Assembly (NCBI GenBank): GCA_022560025.1
Contig: JAFISE010000042.1
Location: 147,398 to 211,397, forward strand
From: Stagonosporopsis chrysanthemi
Taxonomy: Eukaryota; Ascomycota; Dothideomycetes; Pleosporales; Didymellaceae
Length of the DNA stretch: 64,000 nucleotides
Direction of reading: 5' to 3'
Positions within the stretch are counted from its first letter, which is position 1, and each line of letters opens with the position of its first letter. A program made the position numbers and the translations under genes. The notes under the pieces were generated by a model, which was not told the DNA's origin, did not search any database, and was given only the letters and a program-made list of their open reading frames with translations. Of this stretch, positions 1 through 11,302 are shown in pieces.

Positions 1-2243
1 AGTGGAATCCTGCGCTACATACTCCGCTTCGCCCTCCGGAATTACAGAACGAGACTACCAAACACGATGAGCCCCCACATAATACCTACGAGCAAAGTCC
101 GAATGGGGTTGATACACACGACTTGCCGCTTGTTCCAGACCGGCAGTCTGACGATGGAGGCATTGTGGTTGGAGTGAAGAGCAGTAGCTCTCAGACTACG
201 CATGCCATCAAAAAACTACAATACCTGCTAAATCTCGCCAATCTCAAAGATGAGCTCGACCCAACCATGCGCGCACCTCTATGGGCCGCTTACCTACTGG
301 CGATGAAGCGCAAAGTATCGCTCCCACAGTGGCTACCCCAAAGAGCATGGAACATATTGTGGAGGTCGCAGTACACGGACTCTGACGTCTCGCGCCGTCA
401 GGTTCATTTAGCGAAACTCGACCGAGACATCATTGCCGCACGAGTGCCCCCGATCGCTGGGCAGGTAGCATATCGTATCGAAAAGAAATTCATGGCTGGG
501 CTGCAGGAAAAAGCTCTCGACACGTGGGCAACTAGTCGGGGCAACCTTGCTGCGGCGCCCGACTTTTTGGATACTGGCGCAAGGTTATACGCGCTTGCTG
601 GACACCCGGACCAGGCGCGGAGTATCATGGATCATCTCCTTCAGTTGCACCCGGGTTGGAACACGTCCGTGATGATGGCAGTCTTCCGCGCCTACACGAG
701 TTCCGGCTCGGAACAACACATTGCCAAGGCGAAGGAGCTGTATTGTGTCATGAAGGAACAGTCAGGATCCGAAGCCACCCTCGAGATGCATGACTCTTGT
801 CTGGTCGGATTTCTGGAAGCGCGGTCGTTGCCAAATGCGAAGCAAGTGTTTCAAGACATGGTCCTTGGCGGCTTCCTCAAGACAGAAGAATCTGAACCGC
901 AAGTCGAAGGTGTCATTCGAAGACTTAATCTGTTGTACGCCCTAGGAACAGACATCTCAGGCATGAGTAGTATTGCACTAGATGCCATTGCTGTCTTGCC
1001 TATAGCTTATCATGGCCATATTTTCAGTGACTGGATAAAGTATGCGTTGGGTGAGAAGGCACCCCAAGCAGCTGCTCAGATTCTCGATTTAATGATTCAG
1101 CGAGGATATCGACCCGAGACGGAAGACTTCAACTTCTTGCTGAGAACGCTCCTTCGCACAAAGGAACCTGAGGATATCTTGAAGGCAGAAAACATTGGCT
1201 GGAAGATGATCGAAGAAGCCCGGCTGTCCTCGGTATCTCCGGATCGCCATCCTTCTAAGGGCAGAGTCAAGGCCATTGCAGAGAAATTACAGAATGGCAG
1301 TGTGCTTGATGCCGACCCTGCAGCCTCAGTGCCTGCAGCAAGCGCGTCGACTTTTGCCCTCATCATGCGACATCATGCCTCGAATGGCCAATGGGAACAT
1401 GTGGACTATCTCACCCGACAATTGAGACTCACCACCGTCGAAGTGAATTCCACACTCATGAATGTTCTCATTGAGAACAAAGCAGAGAAAGGACAGTTTC
1501 GCGAAGCCTGGCAGGTCTATGAATCTCTCACCGACGATCCCGATAGAGCAGGAACCGTTTTCCCTGATGGAGAGACTCTGAGGATCTTGTGGAGGACACT
1601 TCGCATGGCACTCAGCGATCCCGCCAATCGAGAGGACCCTCGTCTGCCAACACCACGTAAGCTGCTCCGTGAGACAGTGAATTGGTGGAAGTTGGTTCGC
1701 CAAAGACCCGATGCCGACCGCTTTCTTCAAGGCTTAGCTGCAGACAACAAGGGTGCAATCACCAATTTGATGCTGCATTCCTTTAGTTTCGCGCAAGATC
1801 TGTCCGGGTCTCTTGTGGCTCTGCACGTTCTTCGCCACAAGTTCGACATCTATCCTACGCGAGATGCTGCAAAGACGGTCTTACGGCAGCATGCGTGGGA
1901 GGCCATGCACGATGAGACTGAGTCAGTGCGCATAAAGTTTGGCCTCGGTAATAACCATGCGAGGAACATGCAGCGGCAAATCCAGACGTACGAGCGTCTA
2001 CTTTCGCACAGGCTTTGGAGGTTGAAGATCACGGAGCAGACGCTCCAAACATATACACCGGAGCAGCTAGGCGACCTGGAACTCAACGTGATCAGTGAGT
2101 TCATCAGATTTGCCTTGATGTCGCATCCGCACTACTCTGCGCAAACCATTGAGCTCCTAATCAAAGGCGCTGCACAAGCTGCTGGAGTTCCGTTCATACC
2201 AACTGGCGATGTTAATGTTTACGATATGATGGACGGTTTGTAG
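1..2243 (+). CDS. PPR-like protein, 5'-truncated by the window edge
   Basis: The reading frame is open from base 3 with no stop, so the gene starts upstream of the window; no convincing ATG start is visible. It ends at TAG 2241-2243. About 746 codons are present. The protein is helical, with degenerate ~35-residue units, for example around nt 600-900 where 'AGHPDQARSIMDHLLQLHP' and 'PNAKQVFQDMVLGG' look like pentatricopeptide repeats. Known fungal PPR proteins act on mitochondrial RNA; this copy's target cannot be read, and its targeting sequence would lie outside the window. I see no splice signals breaking the frame. PPR assignment is moderate; a related helical-repeat (TPR-like) protein is the alternative. 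Confidence 0.7.
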   Translation, partial: WNPALHTPLRPPELQNETTKHDEPPHNTYEQSPNGVDTHDLPLVPDRQSDDGGIVVGVKSSSSQTTHAIKKLQYLLNLANLKDELDPTMRAPLWAAYLLAMKRKVSLPQWLPQRAWNILWRSQYTDSDVSRRQVHLAKLDRDIIAARVPPIAGQVAYRIEKKFMAGLQEKALDTWATSRGNLAAAPDFLDTGARLYALAGHPDQARSIMDHLLQLHPGWNTSVMMAVFRAYTSSGSEQHIAKAKELYCVMKEQSGSEATLEMHDSCLVGFLEARSLPNAKQVFQDMVLGGFLKTEESEPQVEGVIRRLNLLYALGTDISGMSSIALDAIAVLPIAYHGHIFSDWIKYALGEKAPQAAAQILDLMIQRGYRPETEDFNFLLRTLLRTKEPEDILKAENIGWKMIEEARLSSVSPDRHPSKGRVKAIAEKLQNGSVLDADPAASVPAASASTFALIMRHHASNGQWEHVDYLTRQLRLTTVEVNSTLMNVLIENKAEKGQFREAWQVYESLTDDPDRAGTVFPDGETLRILWRTLRMALSDPANREDPRLPTPRKLLRETVNWWKLVRQRPDADRFLQGLAADNKGAITNLMLHSFSFAQDLSGSLVALHVLRHKFDIYPTRDAAKTVLRQHAWEAMHDETESVRIKFGLGNNHARNMQRQIQTYERLLSHRLWRLKITEQTLQTYTPEQLGDLELNVISEFIRFALMSHPHYSAQTIELLIKGAAQAAGVPFIPTGDVNVYDMMDGL

Positions 2244-2443
2244 GCCCAATCGCTTGGGATGAGAGGGCTTGTCTGCGCTCTGAAGGTTTTCTTTTCTTCA
2301 AATGAGAGTGAGCCGAGTTAAGCTCGTCTTGCTTGAGTTGTGCCATATGTTTCCGCGATACCCCACCAACTCCATAGACCTAGATTTCCGTGTATCATAT
2401 CCACTCATATCTTACATCATCATGATTCGTCTGTTATTGTGTT

Positions 2444-3146
2444 CTACAACCCCAGAGGGTTGCTAGCACTTCCTTTTTTAACTGTGCCACCTGTGACCCC
2501 CGGCCTGGATGCCATGCTTGCAGCGCCTCCTGCGGCGCCCGTTGATAGACCCAAGGGGTTGCCTTTTGTTGTCGCCCGACTGCCCTCGGCGCCCGTCATG
2601 TTCTTGATGGAATTACCATACTCGCGAACCATATCGCCCCATCCTCGCGACGTATTCGATATGCTATCGACTGTTAGCGTGATCCATGGCTCAATCTGGG
2701 AATACGCACCTCGCTCCAGCACCCCTTCCAGCACCAGCAACGCCATTACCTGCAGCTGTCACTACGGCTCCAGCAGCATTTCCTACACCTGCCGCGGCAG
2801 CACTCGTCGCGCTGCTGATTCCTGACGAGGCAGCACCGAGTGCCTTAGTCAGCCAGCTCTTGTTCTGCGGCGCCTGCTTGGCGAGGTTCTTCGGTGGTGG
2901 CGGAATTGCCTTCTTTGCACCGAGCGGCTGCGATCCAACGGTTTTCTTCACCGCGGGAGCGCCGACAGTCTTCTTCGTTGCAGTGGCCGGCGTGATAGGC
3001 TTCTTGATCGGGGCTGTAGCGGGCTTCTTGTATGGGACCGTTTTGGTATGGGCCGATACGGGCTTCTTTGCTGGTCCAACTGCTTTAGGACCCATGGGTT
3101 TGGGTCCTGTGATCGCCTTCTTCGTACCGATGGGTTGCGCGACCAT
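2444..3146 (-). CDS. Small Lys/Pro/Ala/Gly-rich low-complexity protein
   Basis: Two-exon model: complement(2444..~2684, ~2732..3146). The start is ATG 3146 (MVAQPIGTKK). The intron, about 47 nt, has a GTGCGT donor, a GCTAAC branch and a GATAG acceptor, and restores frame from 'GAGA' to 'SISNTSRGWGDM'. The N-terminal half is basic, with repeated KKP/KKA units (KKPVSAHTKT, KKPITPATA). It is followed by an Ala/Gly/Ser tract and a short conserved-looking tail that repeats NPLGL (GNPLGLS and SNPLGL at the stop). I see no catalytic domain, signal peptide or membrane helix. The basic AK-rich composition recalls nucleic-acid-binding or LEA-like proteins, but that is only a resemblance. The gene is divergent from the kinase at 3750. 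Function unknown. Confidence 0.6.
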
Positions 3147-3749
3147 TGTGTTGATTTTCGAAATTTGCAAAGGGTGAGGTGTGATTGTATTCTCAATGTC
3201 TTTTTTTTTGATACCAATGCTGAGTGAGTGGACTTCCTTCCTTTCTGCAGTACAGCTACCCCATATCAAGTTTCCGTGATCGCCCATGACGTAGCGGGTA
3301 CACAACGTCGAGCGGACGCTAATCTCGCGCTAGATTGTGTTGGGAGCTAGTGTGGGCTCGAATGTTTCGTAGAACAGCTGGACCCTGCATGTGTTTCGGC
3401 ATTCGAGGTCGCTGGTCGACATGTCGACGTCGCTCCTTCACGACACCTTCGGCGCATTTAATTTTCTCTGTACCTTGCGCATATACTCTGCTTCGAACTT
3501 TTCTTCATACTAGATACTCAGCACGCCTTAGCTGGTTGTGTTGACGGTCCTAACCCCCCCACCGCTCCCTGAAGCGTGCATGTCGACGAACTTCCACTTC
3601 GCACGCCGTAACGAACGAACACAATGACTTGCTTTCACTTGAGCCCCAAGCGACGCAAGTAGATAAATAACACAATCGTGAGTCGGTTCTCTCTCATACC
3701 ACAACACACTGCGCACGCAAGCGACCAGATCGATTCAGCTGGCGCAACC
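3147..3749. promoter_or_regulatory. Divergent intergenic region between the K/P/A-rich gene and the kinase
   Basis: About 600 bases separate the two divergent starts, so this must hold both promoters. It has pyrimidine-rich stretches near 3460-3500. I see no tRNA, repeat or conserved ORF. Confidence 0.5.
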
Positions 3750-6700
3750 ATGCTCGGTGAAGATGCAGTCCGGTCGCTCAAGCGATCAAAGAGCGACGTG
3801 GATGACCTCGTTCCTATGGGCGAAATAACCCCGCCTCGTGAACGCAGTTCAAGCACATCACGGGCAAGGAGGACTCGCGCTTTCTCGTTAACCAACCTTA
3901 CCAAACTTACTGACTCGATGAGAAGGAAGAGCAGATCAAGCTTCAGCCGCTCCAATTCTGCAATTGATAAGGACACTATATCCAGTCCCATTGCAGACCC
4001 GAGAAGTCCCTTGTGCCCGCCCACACCGACCGAACCTTTCACTGCATCGCCGTTGCCCTTGGTGTCGTCCAGGTCCACTCCAAGCACTCGCCAGCTTGTT
4101 ACAGCTGCGTGCCTAGCTACCAATCACCTCCACTCCTTCTCTGACCCCACGAACACACACTCTCCACCCTCACGGTCGCGAGTCGCCACCCACGGGTCAC
4201 CGGGCTTGCCCACCGGTCAGAGTTTCGACAGCGCAGATACCGTTGTAGGGAGCCCACTTGAGTGTATCACGGAGACGCCCTTCGATTGCGATCACGACAG
4301 TCAACAGCTTCTTCTGAAACGAGTGAGTAGACGATTGGCAGGCATGGAGACCGTACGAAATTCGCTTCTGCCGCCGGCAATGGTCACGGGCACCAAGGCC
4401 CGCGCCATCCAGCAGGCGAAAGAAATGGAAACACTCGTAGCAGAAAGAGCGAAGCGCAGTGGTGATGAGCCACCGCAGTATGACTTCTACGAGCTCATTG
4501 GTAAGGGTGCTTACGGACGTGTGTTTAAAGGGTCGGTGCTTTTTGTGAAAACCGTTGAACTAGGCTGACCTGCCCAAGCAAGAGCCGCAAGACCGGCAAC
4601 CTTGTCGCTATCAAGATCATCGATATCGATACTGTCGACTATCAGGAGATGACCACGAAGAACCTGTCCGAAACCCTGAAAGAGATTGATATCCTGCAGC
4701 AACTTAGGGACAGTAAAGCTCGACCTTACGTAAATATCATTGAGGAAGCAAAGGCTGTTCACAATGAGCTATGGATTATTAGCGAGTATGCCAGTGGTGG
4801 CAGCGTGGCTACATTGATGAAGCCAATGGCAATGCTCAAGGATCCTGGACCTGGGTTGCCGGAAAAGTTCATCATTCCAATTGCCCGTGAGCTGGCACTC
4901 GGTCTGAAGTACATCCACGAAGCTGGCGTCTTGCACCGAGACATGAAGTCCAACAACGTACTGATCTTAGAAGATGGCCGGGTCCAGTTATGTGACTTTG
5001 GCGTATCTGGAACGCTCGAGCCGCAAAAGTCCAAGCGTACGACCATCGTGGGAACACCATTCTGGATGGCTCCTGAGCTGCAACGCGAATGGATCAAAGA
5101 TGCAGATCCACATAGCTTAGCAAAGCCCAGGGAGATTCTGTACGGTTCAGAGGTCGATATCTGGGCATATGGCTGCACAGTCTATGAGATGGCTTACGGC
5201 TTTCCGCCGCATCACCGAAGTGCGCCTTTTGATCTGCCGAACGCTGGTGTGCCAGTGCTTGAAGGCGATCGATACTCCCCAGAGCTGAAGGACTTTGTGT
5301 CTTTCTTGCTTCAGCCTGATCCTCAAGACCGCCCCACACCGGACGAAATTCTCGAGCATGTCTACCTTAAGGACTCCACGAAGATGTACCCGACGGTCAT
5401 GTTGGTCAAATTGGTAGAAGACTACTACTTATGGGAGCAACAGGGCGGCGCTCGCCAGTCGCTCTTCAACGTTTTTGGTGCACAAGCCCCCGATCCACTC
5501 GCCCCAGAGACAGACGAAGATGAGGATGACGACTGGACGTTCAGTACGTCTGATGAATTCGAACAAGAGCATGCTCCACAATTTTCAGATCCGTTCGTGG
5601 GCAACGCTGCAGGACAGCCGTTCACGAGCATGGGCTTACCTCCAGTGGCAGACATGGGTCGCTTTGAACAGCTGCAGGCTAGATTCAAAGAAGAATCGAT
5701 TACAAGGGGACAGAAGCGCTTGAACAAGTTATTCGACATAGAGACCACGCCTTACAGATACAGCATGGTTGACGATGATGACGATAGTAGAGGACAACCA
5801 CCGTCCGACCTAGTTCTCCGCGACTTCAATCCAGGCGCGCCCAACAGAGAGACGGTCATTGATTTGGACTTCTCCCTCCCATCTACCGACAACGTACCAA
5901 GCATTGATCTCGGCGAAGTGCCAACTATCAAGGCAAATCGAATCAAGAGCTTGCTACGAGAGATGGAAGAGGAAGACGCGCGTGAGATGGAACGCGAACA
6001 AGAGCTTCGTGAGCAGCAAGAATATGAGGCCGAGAATCAGCTGACGAAGCGTGCGACCCGAGATTGGACATTTCCATCTGCATCTGATAATCGCAAGACG
6101 CAAGATTGGTCGTTCCCGTCGATGGAACCGCCAGCAGAAGAGGAAGAGCCAGAGCCAGACAATCGAAAAACGATGGAGTGGTCCTTCCCAACAGCCGATC
6201 CGCCGAACCGCAAAACCATGGAATGGTCGTTTCCAGCTACTGAGCCGCCAAAGCCAAACCGAAAGACTGTCGAGTGGACATTCGATGCCGCTATGGCAGA
6301 AGCGCAGTATGATGCTCCCAGAAACCGCACGTCCCGCCGTCGAGAGACGAAGGAGTATTCGTTTTCTGCTGCAGCCGCGCCGATCGATGAGAACAGAAGT
6401 ACTATGGACTTCTCGTTTCCAATGCGTAGTCCGAGTCCGAAGAGAGGGCAGAACGGCGACTATTCTTCACCACCAACACTTGGCCCTGGCTTTCGCCCAA
6501 GCTTACGACATGCTGCGACTGAACCGCAGTCTGACGATTTCCCGCGCGTAAGCTCAGATCCCAACTCACCTCTCCGGTCATCCATGATAGATTTGGACAT
6601 GGCAACAGTCGAAGACTACCGTCCATCAACATCAGGCTCTGGGTCCACGTACACTGGATTGACGTATACTGGATCTACATACGCCGCGAGCGAAAACCCT

Positions 6701-7564
6701 TTCAGCCTCGAGGATCAGGTCCAGCTATCACAGAACAATCACCGTGCTTCATTCCACATGAAATCACAGTCCGAGCCCAACCATGCTGTCCCAGGTCTCC
6801 TCACGCCCCAACAGTACGATGAGCAAGGTCTCCCAACCAACCAAGACCCGCATCACCCAAGCATGCACGCTCGAGGCGTGTCATCGGTCTCGCAAATGCA
6901 AGCCCAAAACAAACCACCGGCAACCTCCATCCCACCCCTCACCACGCACCGCCCAAATCAGCGCTCCCAACATCTCTGGGACGGCTGGTCTCACACGCAC
7001 GCCTACGGTCTACACTCCGACGACCAATCCCCGCCCCTCAGCGTGACAACCGATACCTCCCTGTCCGAAGAAGACGTCGACGAACTCTGGGACACATTTG
7101 AGCGGCTTACCATGCACGCCCAGCGGAAATACCAATCCTACGGCCCGCTGCGCTCCGCCCGCCGCCTGGGGAACTCCTCCATAGACGAGTCCACAGACCC
7201 CCGCACCGCCGGCCTCGGCTTCGCCGGCAGCGACACAGATGACACCTACCCGTACACCGCCGAGTCAGACTCCTCATCCCCGTCGTACGTGTACCAGCGC
7301 CTCAGCAGAGTAAGCGCGGGCCCCAATGGCCGGCCGCTGGTGGACTTCCCCGTGCCGAGGGGCCCGGACGTCGAGGCCTTGTTGGGAGGCGATTCGGATG
7401 CGAGGGTCTTGCAGGAGGCGCTGCTCAAGAGCGCGCTGGAGTTGAGGGACGGGACGCGGGCGAGTAGGGATCTGCTCAGGGCGATGAAGTTGAGCGAGGT
7501 GGAGGAGGGCGAGGAGGACATCGATCAGAGCACGGTGCGGTTGCCGAGTCGGGGGAGGGAGTGA
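3750..7564 (+). CDS. Ste20/GCK-family protein kinase, Nak1/POD6-like
   Basis: Model: join(3750..4531, 4579..7564), 1255 aa. The 47-nt intron (GTCGGT...CTGAC...AAG) falls just after the Gly-rich loop and restores VFKG to KSRKTGNLVAIKII. Start is ATG 3750 (MLGEDAVRSL). Residues 1-240 are a Ser/Arg-rich extension with many RxxS sites. The kinase domain is about residues 243-515: GKGAYGRV, VAIK lysine, HRDMKSNN (~380), DFG and GTPFWMAPE, typical of Ste20/GCK kinases. The long tail is disordered and carries seven copies of a short R-x-T-x-[DE]-[WYF]-[ST]-F motif around residues 754-875. Nak1/POD6 kinases act in the morphogenesis (RAM/MOR) network upstream of NDR kinase; SID1-like is the alternative subfamily. 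The kinase call is certain, the subfamily moderate. Confidence 0.9.
6055..6425 (+). repeat. Seven-copy W/F-S/T-F short motif array in the kinase tail
   Basis: The translated tail shows successive units RATRDWTFP, RKTQDWSFP, RKTMEWSFP, RKTMEWSFP, RKTVEWTFD, RETKEYSFS and RSTMDFSFP, separated by variable Pro/Glu-rich linkers of 7-30 residues. The spacing varies while the core is kept, so this looks like a set of short linear motifs rather than a recent DNA-level tandem duplication. Confidence 0.85.
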
Positions 7565-7928
7565 GATGGCGGGGCGTCGTGGTGGTGAGAGGCGTGTTGG
7601 TTTGTGATGAGAGGCCGGAAAGGCGTGGTAGGGCCGTGGCCTGGTTGCTTGGGAGCAGAACGTATCGCTTCGGCGGATTATTTGGGTCACCACGTGTAGT
7701 GATTCCTTGCAACGACGTACATGAATGAACAGTATGCATTCAATCTGTCTACGGCACTCAGTATATGCGCCGCGTCGATCACCAAGCATATGGCTCATGG
7801 CAACCCCAGCTAGTAAATCACCAGACATAAACGAAGACCCCACAAATGCCCAACCCAGCGCCGAGCTATGCAAAACAATCCCGTCCTTGACGCCGTGTAT
7901 AATAAAAACAACCACATGAGCGCTGTGC
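7565..7928. other. Convergent 3' intergenic region
   Basis: The region lies between the kinase stop and the RRN3 stop, so it holds two converging 3' UTRs. An A-rich stretch near 7900 could serve polyadenylation of the kinase mRNA. Nothing else is recognised. Confidence 0.5.
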
Positions 7929-9956
7929 TCAAACACTAACTTCCGTGCTCTGGTCATCGAGGTCCTCGGGCGCCTCGTTCGCCACCGCCGCCTCCACCTC
8001 CGCCTCGGACTCGGACTCCTCATCGTCCCCCTCTTCATCTTCATCATCACCGTCGTCCTCCGACTCCTCCTCATCCCGCTGCACCGGCATGCCGGGCACG
8101 GGTTCCCACTGTACGTAATCGCCCTCGATCCATCTCTTACTCCTGGGCAGCACATAGGGGTCGAACGGGAAATACGCATCGAGCAAGAACATGTCGTCGC
8201 CTCTCTTCTGGCTCAGCGCCGTCTCGCGTCCGCCAATGCCGCCCAGATATGCACCGGCCATGCTGCGCGCCAGGCGCACGCGCTTGTTCGTCTCAATCAG
8301 CGGGTACACGTACAGGAAGCGCAGGTGGTGTGCCATGCGGGCGAACTGCGCGACGATGGATGGCGCGCAGATCTTGAGCGGGTTTAGCGTAGAGAAGATG
8401 TTGCGGCGCAGTGTGTCCTGGACGGAGTTGTACCAGGCGAAGTCGCCGTCGTGGTAGATGATGTCGGTGTCGGTTGGGGTGTGGCCGTCGGGCGTGACAA
8501 TGAGGTCGCGCCAGCGGAAGCAGAAGGTGTAGAGGAGCGCTTGGCTGATGGCGTAGTAGGTGCCGTAGCGGCGCAGGTCGGGGCCCTTGCAGCTGGGTTC
8601 TTGCTGGATGCGCAGGCGTTCCAGGTGGTGGCAGAGTAGGTCGAAGACGTCGCGGACGACGGCGCCAGAGACGTGGGCACCGCGTGCGATGAAGGAAGCG
8701 AGGTATGCGGCGGCGGCGACGCGGAGGATGTGCGGACGTAGTTGGTCGAAGGCGAGGTGCGAGCAGCAGCCTGCAAAGCGCTCGGTGAGATCGGCAGAAG
8801 TTTGGCTGAAGTGGAAAAGGAGGAACTGGACGTGCCGGGATCGGTAGGTGGGAAGAACGATGTTGGCAAATTGGGAGAGGAGGGATTCGAAAAGCTCGTC
8901 GCTGTCGAAGAGGTCGCCCTTTGCAAAGACAGAGTCGTAGTGCGAGAAGAGCAGATCCATGACGGTATCAAGCTTGTTGACGTTCTCCTGGATCTGTCGT
9001 TTCCGGCGGTCCTCGGGCTCTAGGCTTTCCTCACTTGAGACAGACTCGTGGTCGCTCATATCCTCCTCTTCTGCCTCGTTGATCGCTCGCCCAACAAGTT
9101 CTTCCTCGTCGTCCTCCAACTCGTCCATATCTACCTGGATCTGAACATCAATCTTAACAATCTTGTCTGTCACAAGGGACAATATCTCTCCCTTCAGCTC
9201 AGAGCAGTACTCTGAGATGTGCAGTATGTTCCTGATGTACCGTGTATGAGCTTTGGCGGTGTCGTCGGCGAATGGAAATGTGGAAGCGACGATAGGCCCG
9301 AGATACGTGCTCGCCATAGGGCTTTGCCGCAGAAGCGACCTGACGCAATCGTGTATTCGTTGTGTAAGGCGCGGTAACTGAATGGCGGGGTCGTCTTGTG
9401 CTCTTGCGGTCGTAGAGGGCGGGTTGAGGAACATGGAAACGAGCATTTGCAGCACGGTCGACATGTACGCAGGGTGGACTGAGAGCAGTGACCGCAGCAG
9501 GTTGCGGTACTCACGCACGAAGTTGTCATTGCGCGCAATCCAGCTGCAATCTATGATTGCGTGCACCAGCCCTTTGCAGTTGTAGTCGAGCAGCGGCACC
9601 ACATCTCTGAGCGCGATGACGTATTTTTGCAAGAGTGCAGAATGAGCCGAGCCAGGCGCTGTAGGAGCGTCCGAGAAGAGGCTCCGTAGCTGGTCGTACT
9701 CGCCCTTTTGGCCGATTGCATGCTTTTCGATAGCCCGTCGCACTTCCTCCGCCACCAACTCTGCGCTCTTCTCAACCTCCATTACTATCTGCACGTCGAT
9801 GTTGGGATCGAAAGTAACACGACGACGCTTCGCCTGGGTGACCGCATCGTTCTCTGCGTCGGGCGAGGCATCGCGCTGCTTGCGTTTCAGGCTGCTGCTG
9901 ACGGTGGGCGCCATGAGGTTGCCTGCGGGTCTGCGGGTGGCAGCGAGAGAAACCAT
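7929..9956 (-). CDS. RRN3: RNA polymerase I-specific transcription initiation factor RRN3
   Basis: Single-exon gene of 675 aa from ATG 9956 to the stop at 7929. RRN3 (TIF-IA) bridges RNA polymerase I and the core factor at the rDNA promoter and is a growth-regulated target of TOR signalling. Sequence support: the helical HEAT-like body starting 'YVIALRDVVPLLDYNCKGL', the family signature near the C-terminus (DAYFPFDPYVLPRSKRWI, then YVQWEP), and acidic serine-rich segments in the middle (SDHESVSSEESLEPED) and at the C-terminus (ESEDDGDDEDEEGDDEESE). The N-terminus has a basic KRKQRD...KRRR cluster that could be a nuclear localisation signal. Length is close to other fungal RRN3 proteins. No intron is needed. 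Confidence 0.95.
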   Translation of the reverse strand: MVSLAATRRPAGNLMAPTVSSSLKRKQRDASPDAENDAVTQAKRRRVTFDPNIDVQIVMEVEKSAELVAEEVRRAIEKHAIGQKGEYDQLRSLFSDAPTAPGSAHSALLQKYVIALRDVVPLLDYNCKGLVHAIIDCSWIARNDNFVREYRNLLRSLLSVHPAYMSTVLQMLVSMFLNPPSTTARAQDDPAIQLPRLTQRIHDCVRSLLRQSPMASTYLGPIVASTFPFADDTAKAHTRYIRNILHISEYCSELKGEILSLVTDKIVKIDVQIQVDMDELEDDEEELVGRAINEAEEEDMSDHESVSSEESLEPEDRRKRQIQENVNKLDTVMDLLFSHYDSVFAKGDLFDSDELFESLLSQFANIVLPTYRSRHVQFLLFHFSQTSADLTERFAGCCSHLAFDQLRPHILRVAAAAYLASFIARGAHVSGAVVRDVFDLLCHHLERLRIQQEPSCKGPDLRRYGTYYAISQALLYTFCFRWRDLIVTPDGHTPTDTDIIYHDGDFAWYNSVQDTLRRNIFSTLNPLKICAPSIVAQFARMAHHLRFLYVYPLIETNKRVRLARSMAGAYLGGIGGRETALSQKRGDDMFLLDAYFPFDPYVLPRSKRWIEGDYVQWEPVPGMPVQRDEEESEDDGDDEDEEGDDEESESEAEVEAAVANEAPEDLDDQSTEVSV

Positions 9957-10493
9957 ATTGGGCGTAAAACGTTTGCGAAATCGTTACATCGGAAAAAATT
10001 ACAGAAAGGTAGCAATTGTCGGCCGTGCCACGGTTTGGTGCGCGTTCGTGAAAGTGCAGTGGGATGCTGAACCCTTCACACGCGACCTGCACGGATGGGC
10101 GGGGATTGGCGCCTTGGCGCTTAATTCAACTTTTCTGTGGGTCTCAAAAAGCTTCAGTCCCACACCGCCCGTCTGATAGGCTGCACACGGTAGGTGAAGC
10201 AAATCAGGCAGAGCAAATGTGACTACTGTGTAGGTGGATGGATTGATTATTTGTGATGCTAGATGCAAGCATTCCTATTCGCCACAATCATTGCTGTAAG
10301 GCAGTGGTCTGCACTTCTTACTAAAGAATGCCGATACCTACACCTTCCCCTCTTTGTAGGCATGAAAGTGATAGGTTGTCAATTGTCGTACTGGGCACTA
10401 CCTTCATCCTTTGACGACTATGTCAAGCGTTGTGGGTTGAGACAAGCAGCAGCCGCCTGTATGTCTTACTCATGTCCTCTGCAGGTGCGATAC
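9957..10493. promoter_or_regulatory. RRN3 upstream region and cyclophilin 3' flank
   Basis: About 540 bases between the RRN3 start and the cyclophilin stop. Both genes are on the minus strand, so this holds the RRN3 promoter and the cyclophilin 3' UTR. No further feature is supported. Confidence 0.45.
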
Positions 10494-11302
10494 TTACATT
10501 TCACCACACTGAGAAATTACGACATCCTGCACTGGCTTTCCTTCTGGGTTTGCGACGGTTCTGGTGTTCTCAATCTTGGTGACAACATCCATACCTTCAA
10601 TGACGTGGCCGAAGACGACGTGCTTGCCGTTCAGATGGGGTGTTCCGTGCTGTGCGGTGATGATGAAGAACTGGCAGCCGTTTGTCTGCACATTGTCAGC
10701 CCAGAGCCTGTTTGTTCGTTAGCATTTTATTGTCCAACTTACGTCTGGCCCGCTGTTAGCCATAGACAGTAGCCCTGGCTTATCGTGCTTCAGTGTGAAG
10801 TTCTCATCAGCAAATTTCTCAGTGCCGTAAATCGTCCTGGATCCAGTGCCGTTGCCGTTGATGAAGTCGCCTCCTTGGACCATGAAGTTCTTGATCTGAA
10901 TAGTCTCAGTACTGAAAGGTATGCTTGATGCATGGACATTGTGAAAACTTACCACTCGGTGGAACTTGCATCCTTTGTAGCCCTGCGGCTGACCGCGATT
11001 ATTCTTGGTCTCTCCAGTGCAGAATTGACGGAAGTTTTCAACTGTCTTTGGCACAACGTTTTTGTACAATTCCATCTGAATTCTACCCAACTTCTCCCCT
11101 GCCAGCTTATGTTAATAAATCTGCCGGAAACGCAGGACAACCGTGCCGACAAAGGTGACCATGTGCCCAGAACTAAGCCCAAGAGAGATGCGTAGTGGAG
11201 GGCGCGGGGTGAGTCCCACACCACCTGGAGAAAGCGGCACGTACCTCCTAACGTGACATCGAAAAACACGATTGGGTTCCTGTCCTCGGCTGCGTCCGCC
11301 AT
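10494..11302 (-). CDS. cyp3: Cyclophilin H-type peptidyl-prolyl cis-trans isomerase
   Basis: Four exons: complement(10494..10685, 10743..10895, 10953..11098, 11245..11302), 182 aa. The protein starts [20 protein letters not shown] and ends VVISQCGEM, matching cyclophilin H (PPIH/Cyp3), which in animals binds the U4/U6.U5 tri-snRNP proteins. Core cyclophilin motifs are present: FRQFCTGE, the catalytic-arginine segment [31 protein letters not shown] and HVVFGHV. Introns 2-4 of the pre-mRNA have good GTAAGT-type donors; the first intron is longer (146 nt) than the other three introns' ~57 nt. The TAA stop overlaps a GTAAGT donor-like sequence. Being a cytosolic/nuclear form, it has no signal peptide. 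Confidence 0.92.

Noticed and set aside
2340..3177. Plus-strand frames of ~160 codons over the K/P/A-rich gene
   Set aside because: They begin without ATG or read the complement of Ala/Lys repeats as hydrophobic Gly/Phe runs; the minus strand has a consistent spliced model.
7274..8179. 301-codon minus-strand frame spanning the kinase and RRN3 3' ends
   Set aside because: It overlaps two well-supported genes in other frames and is Arg/Pro/Ser-rich with no domain.
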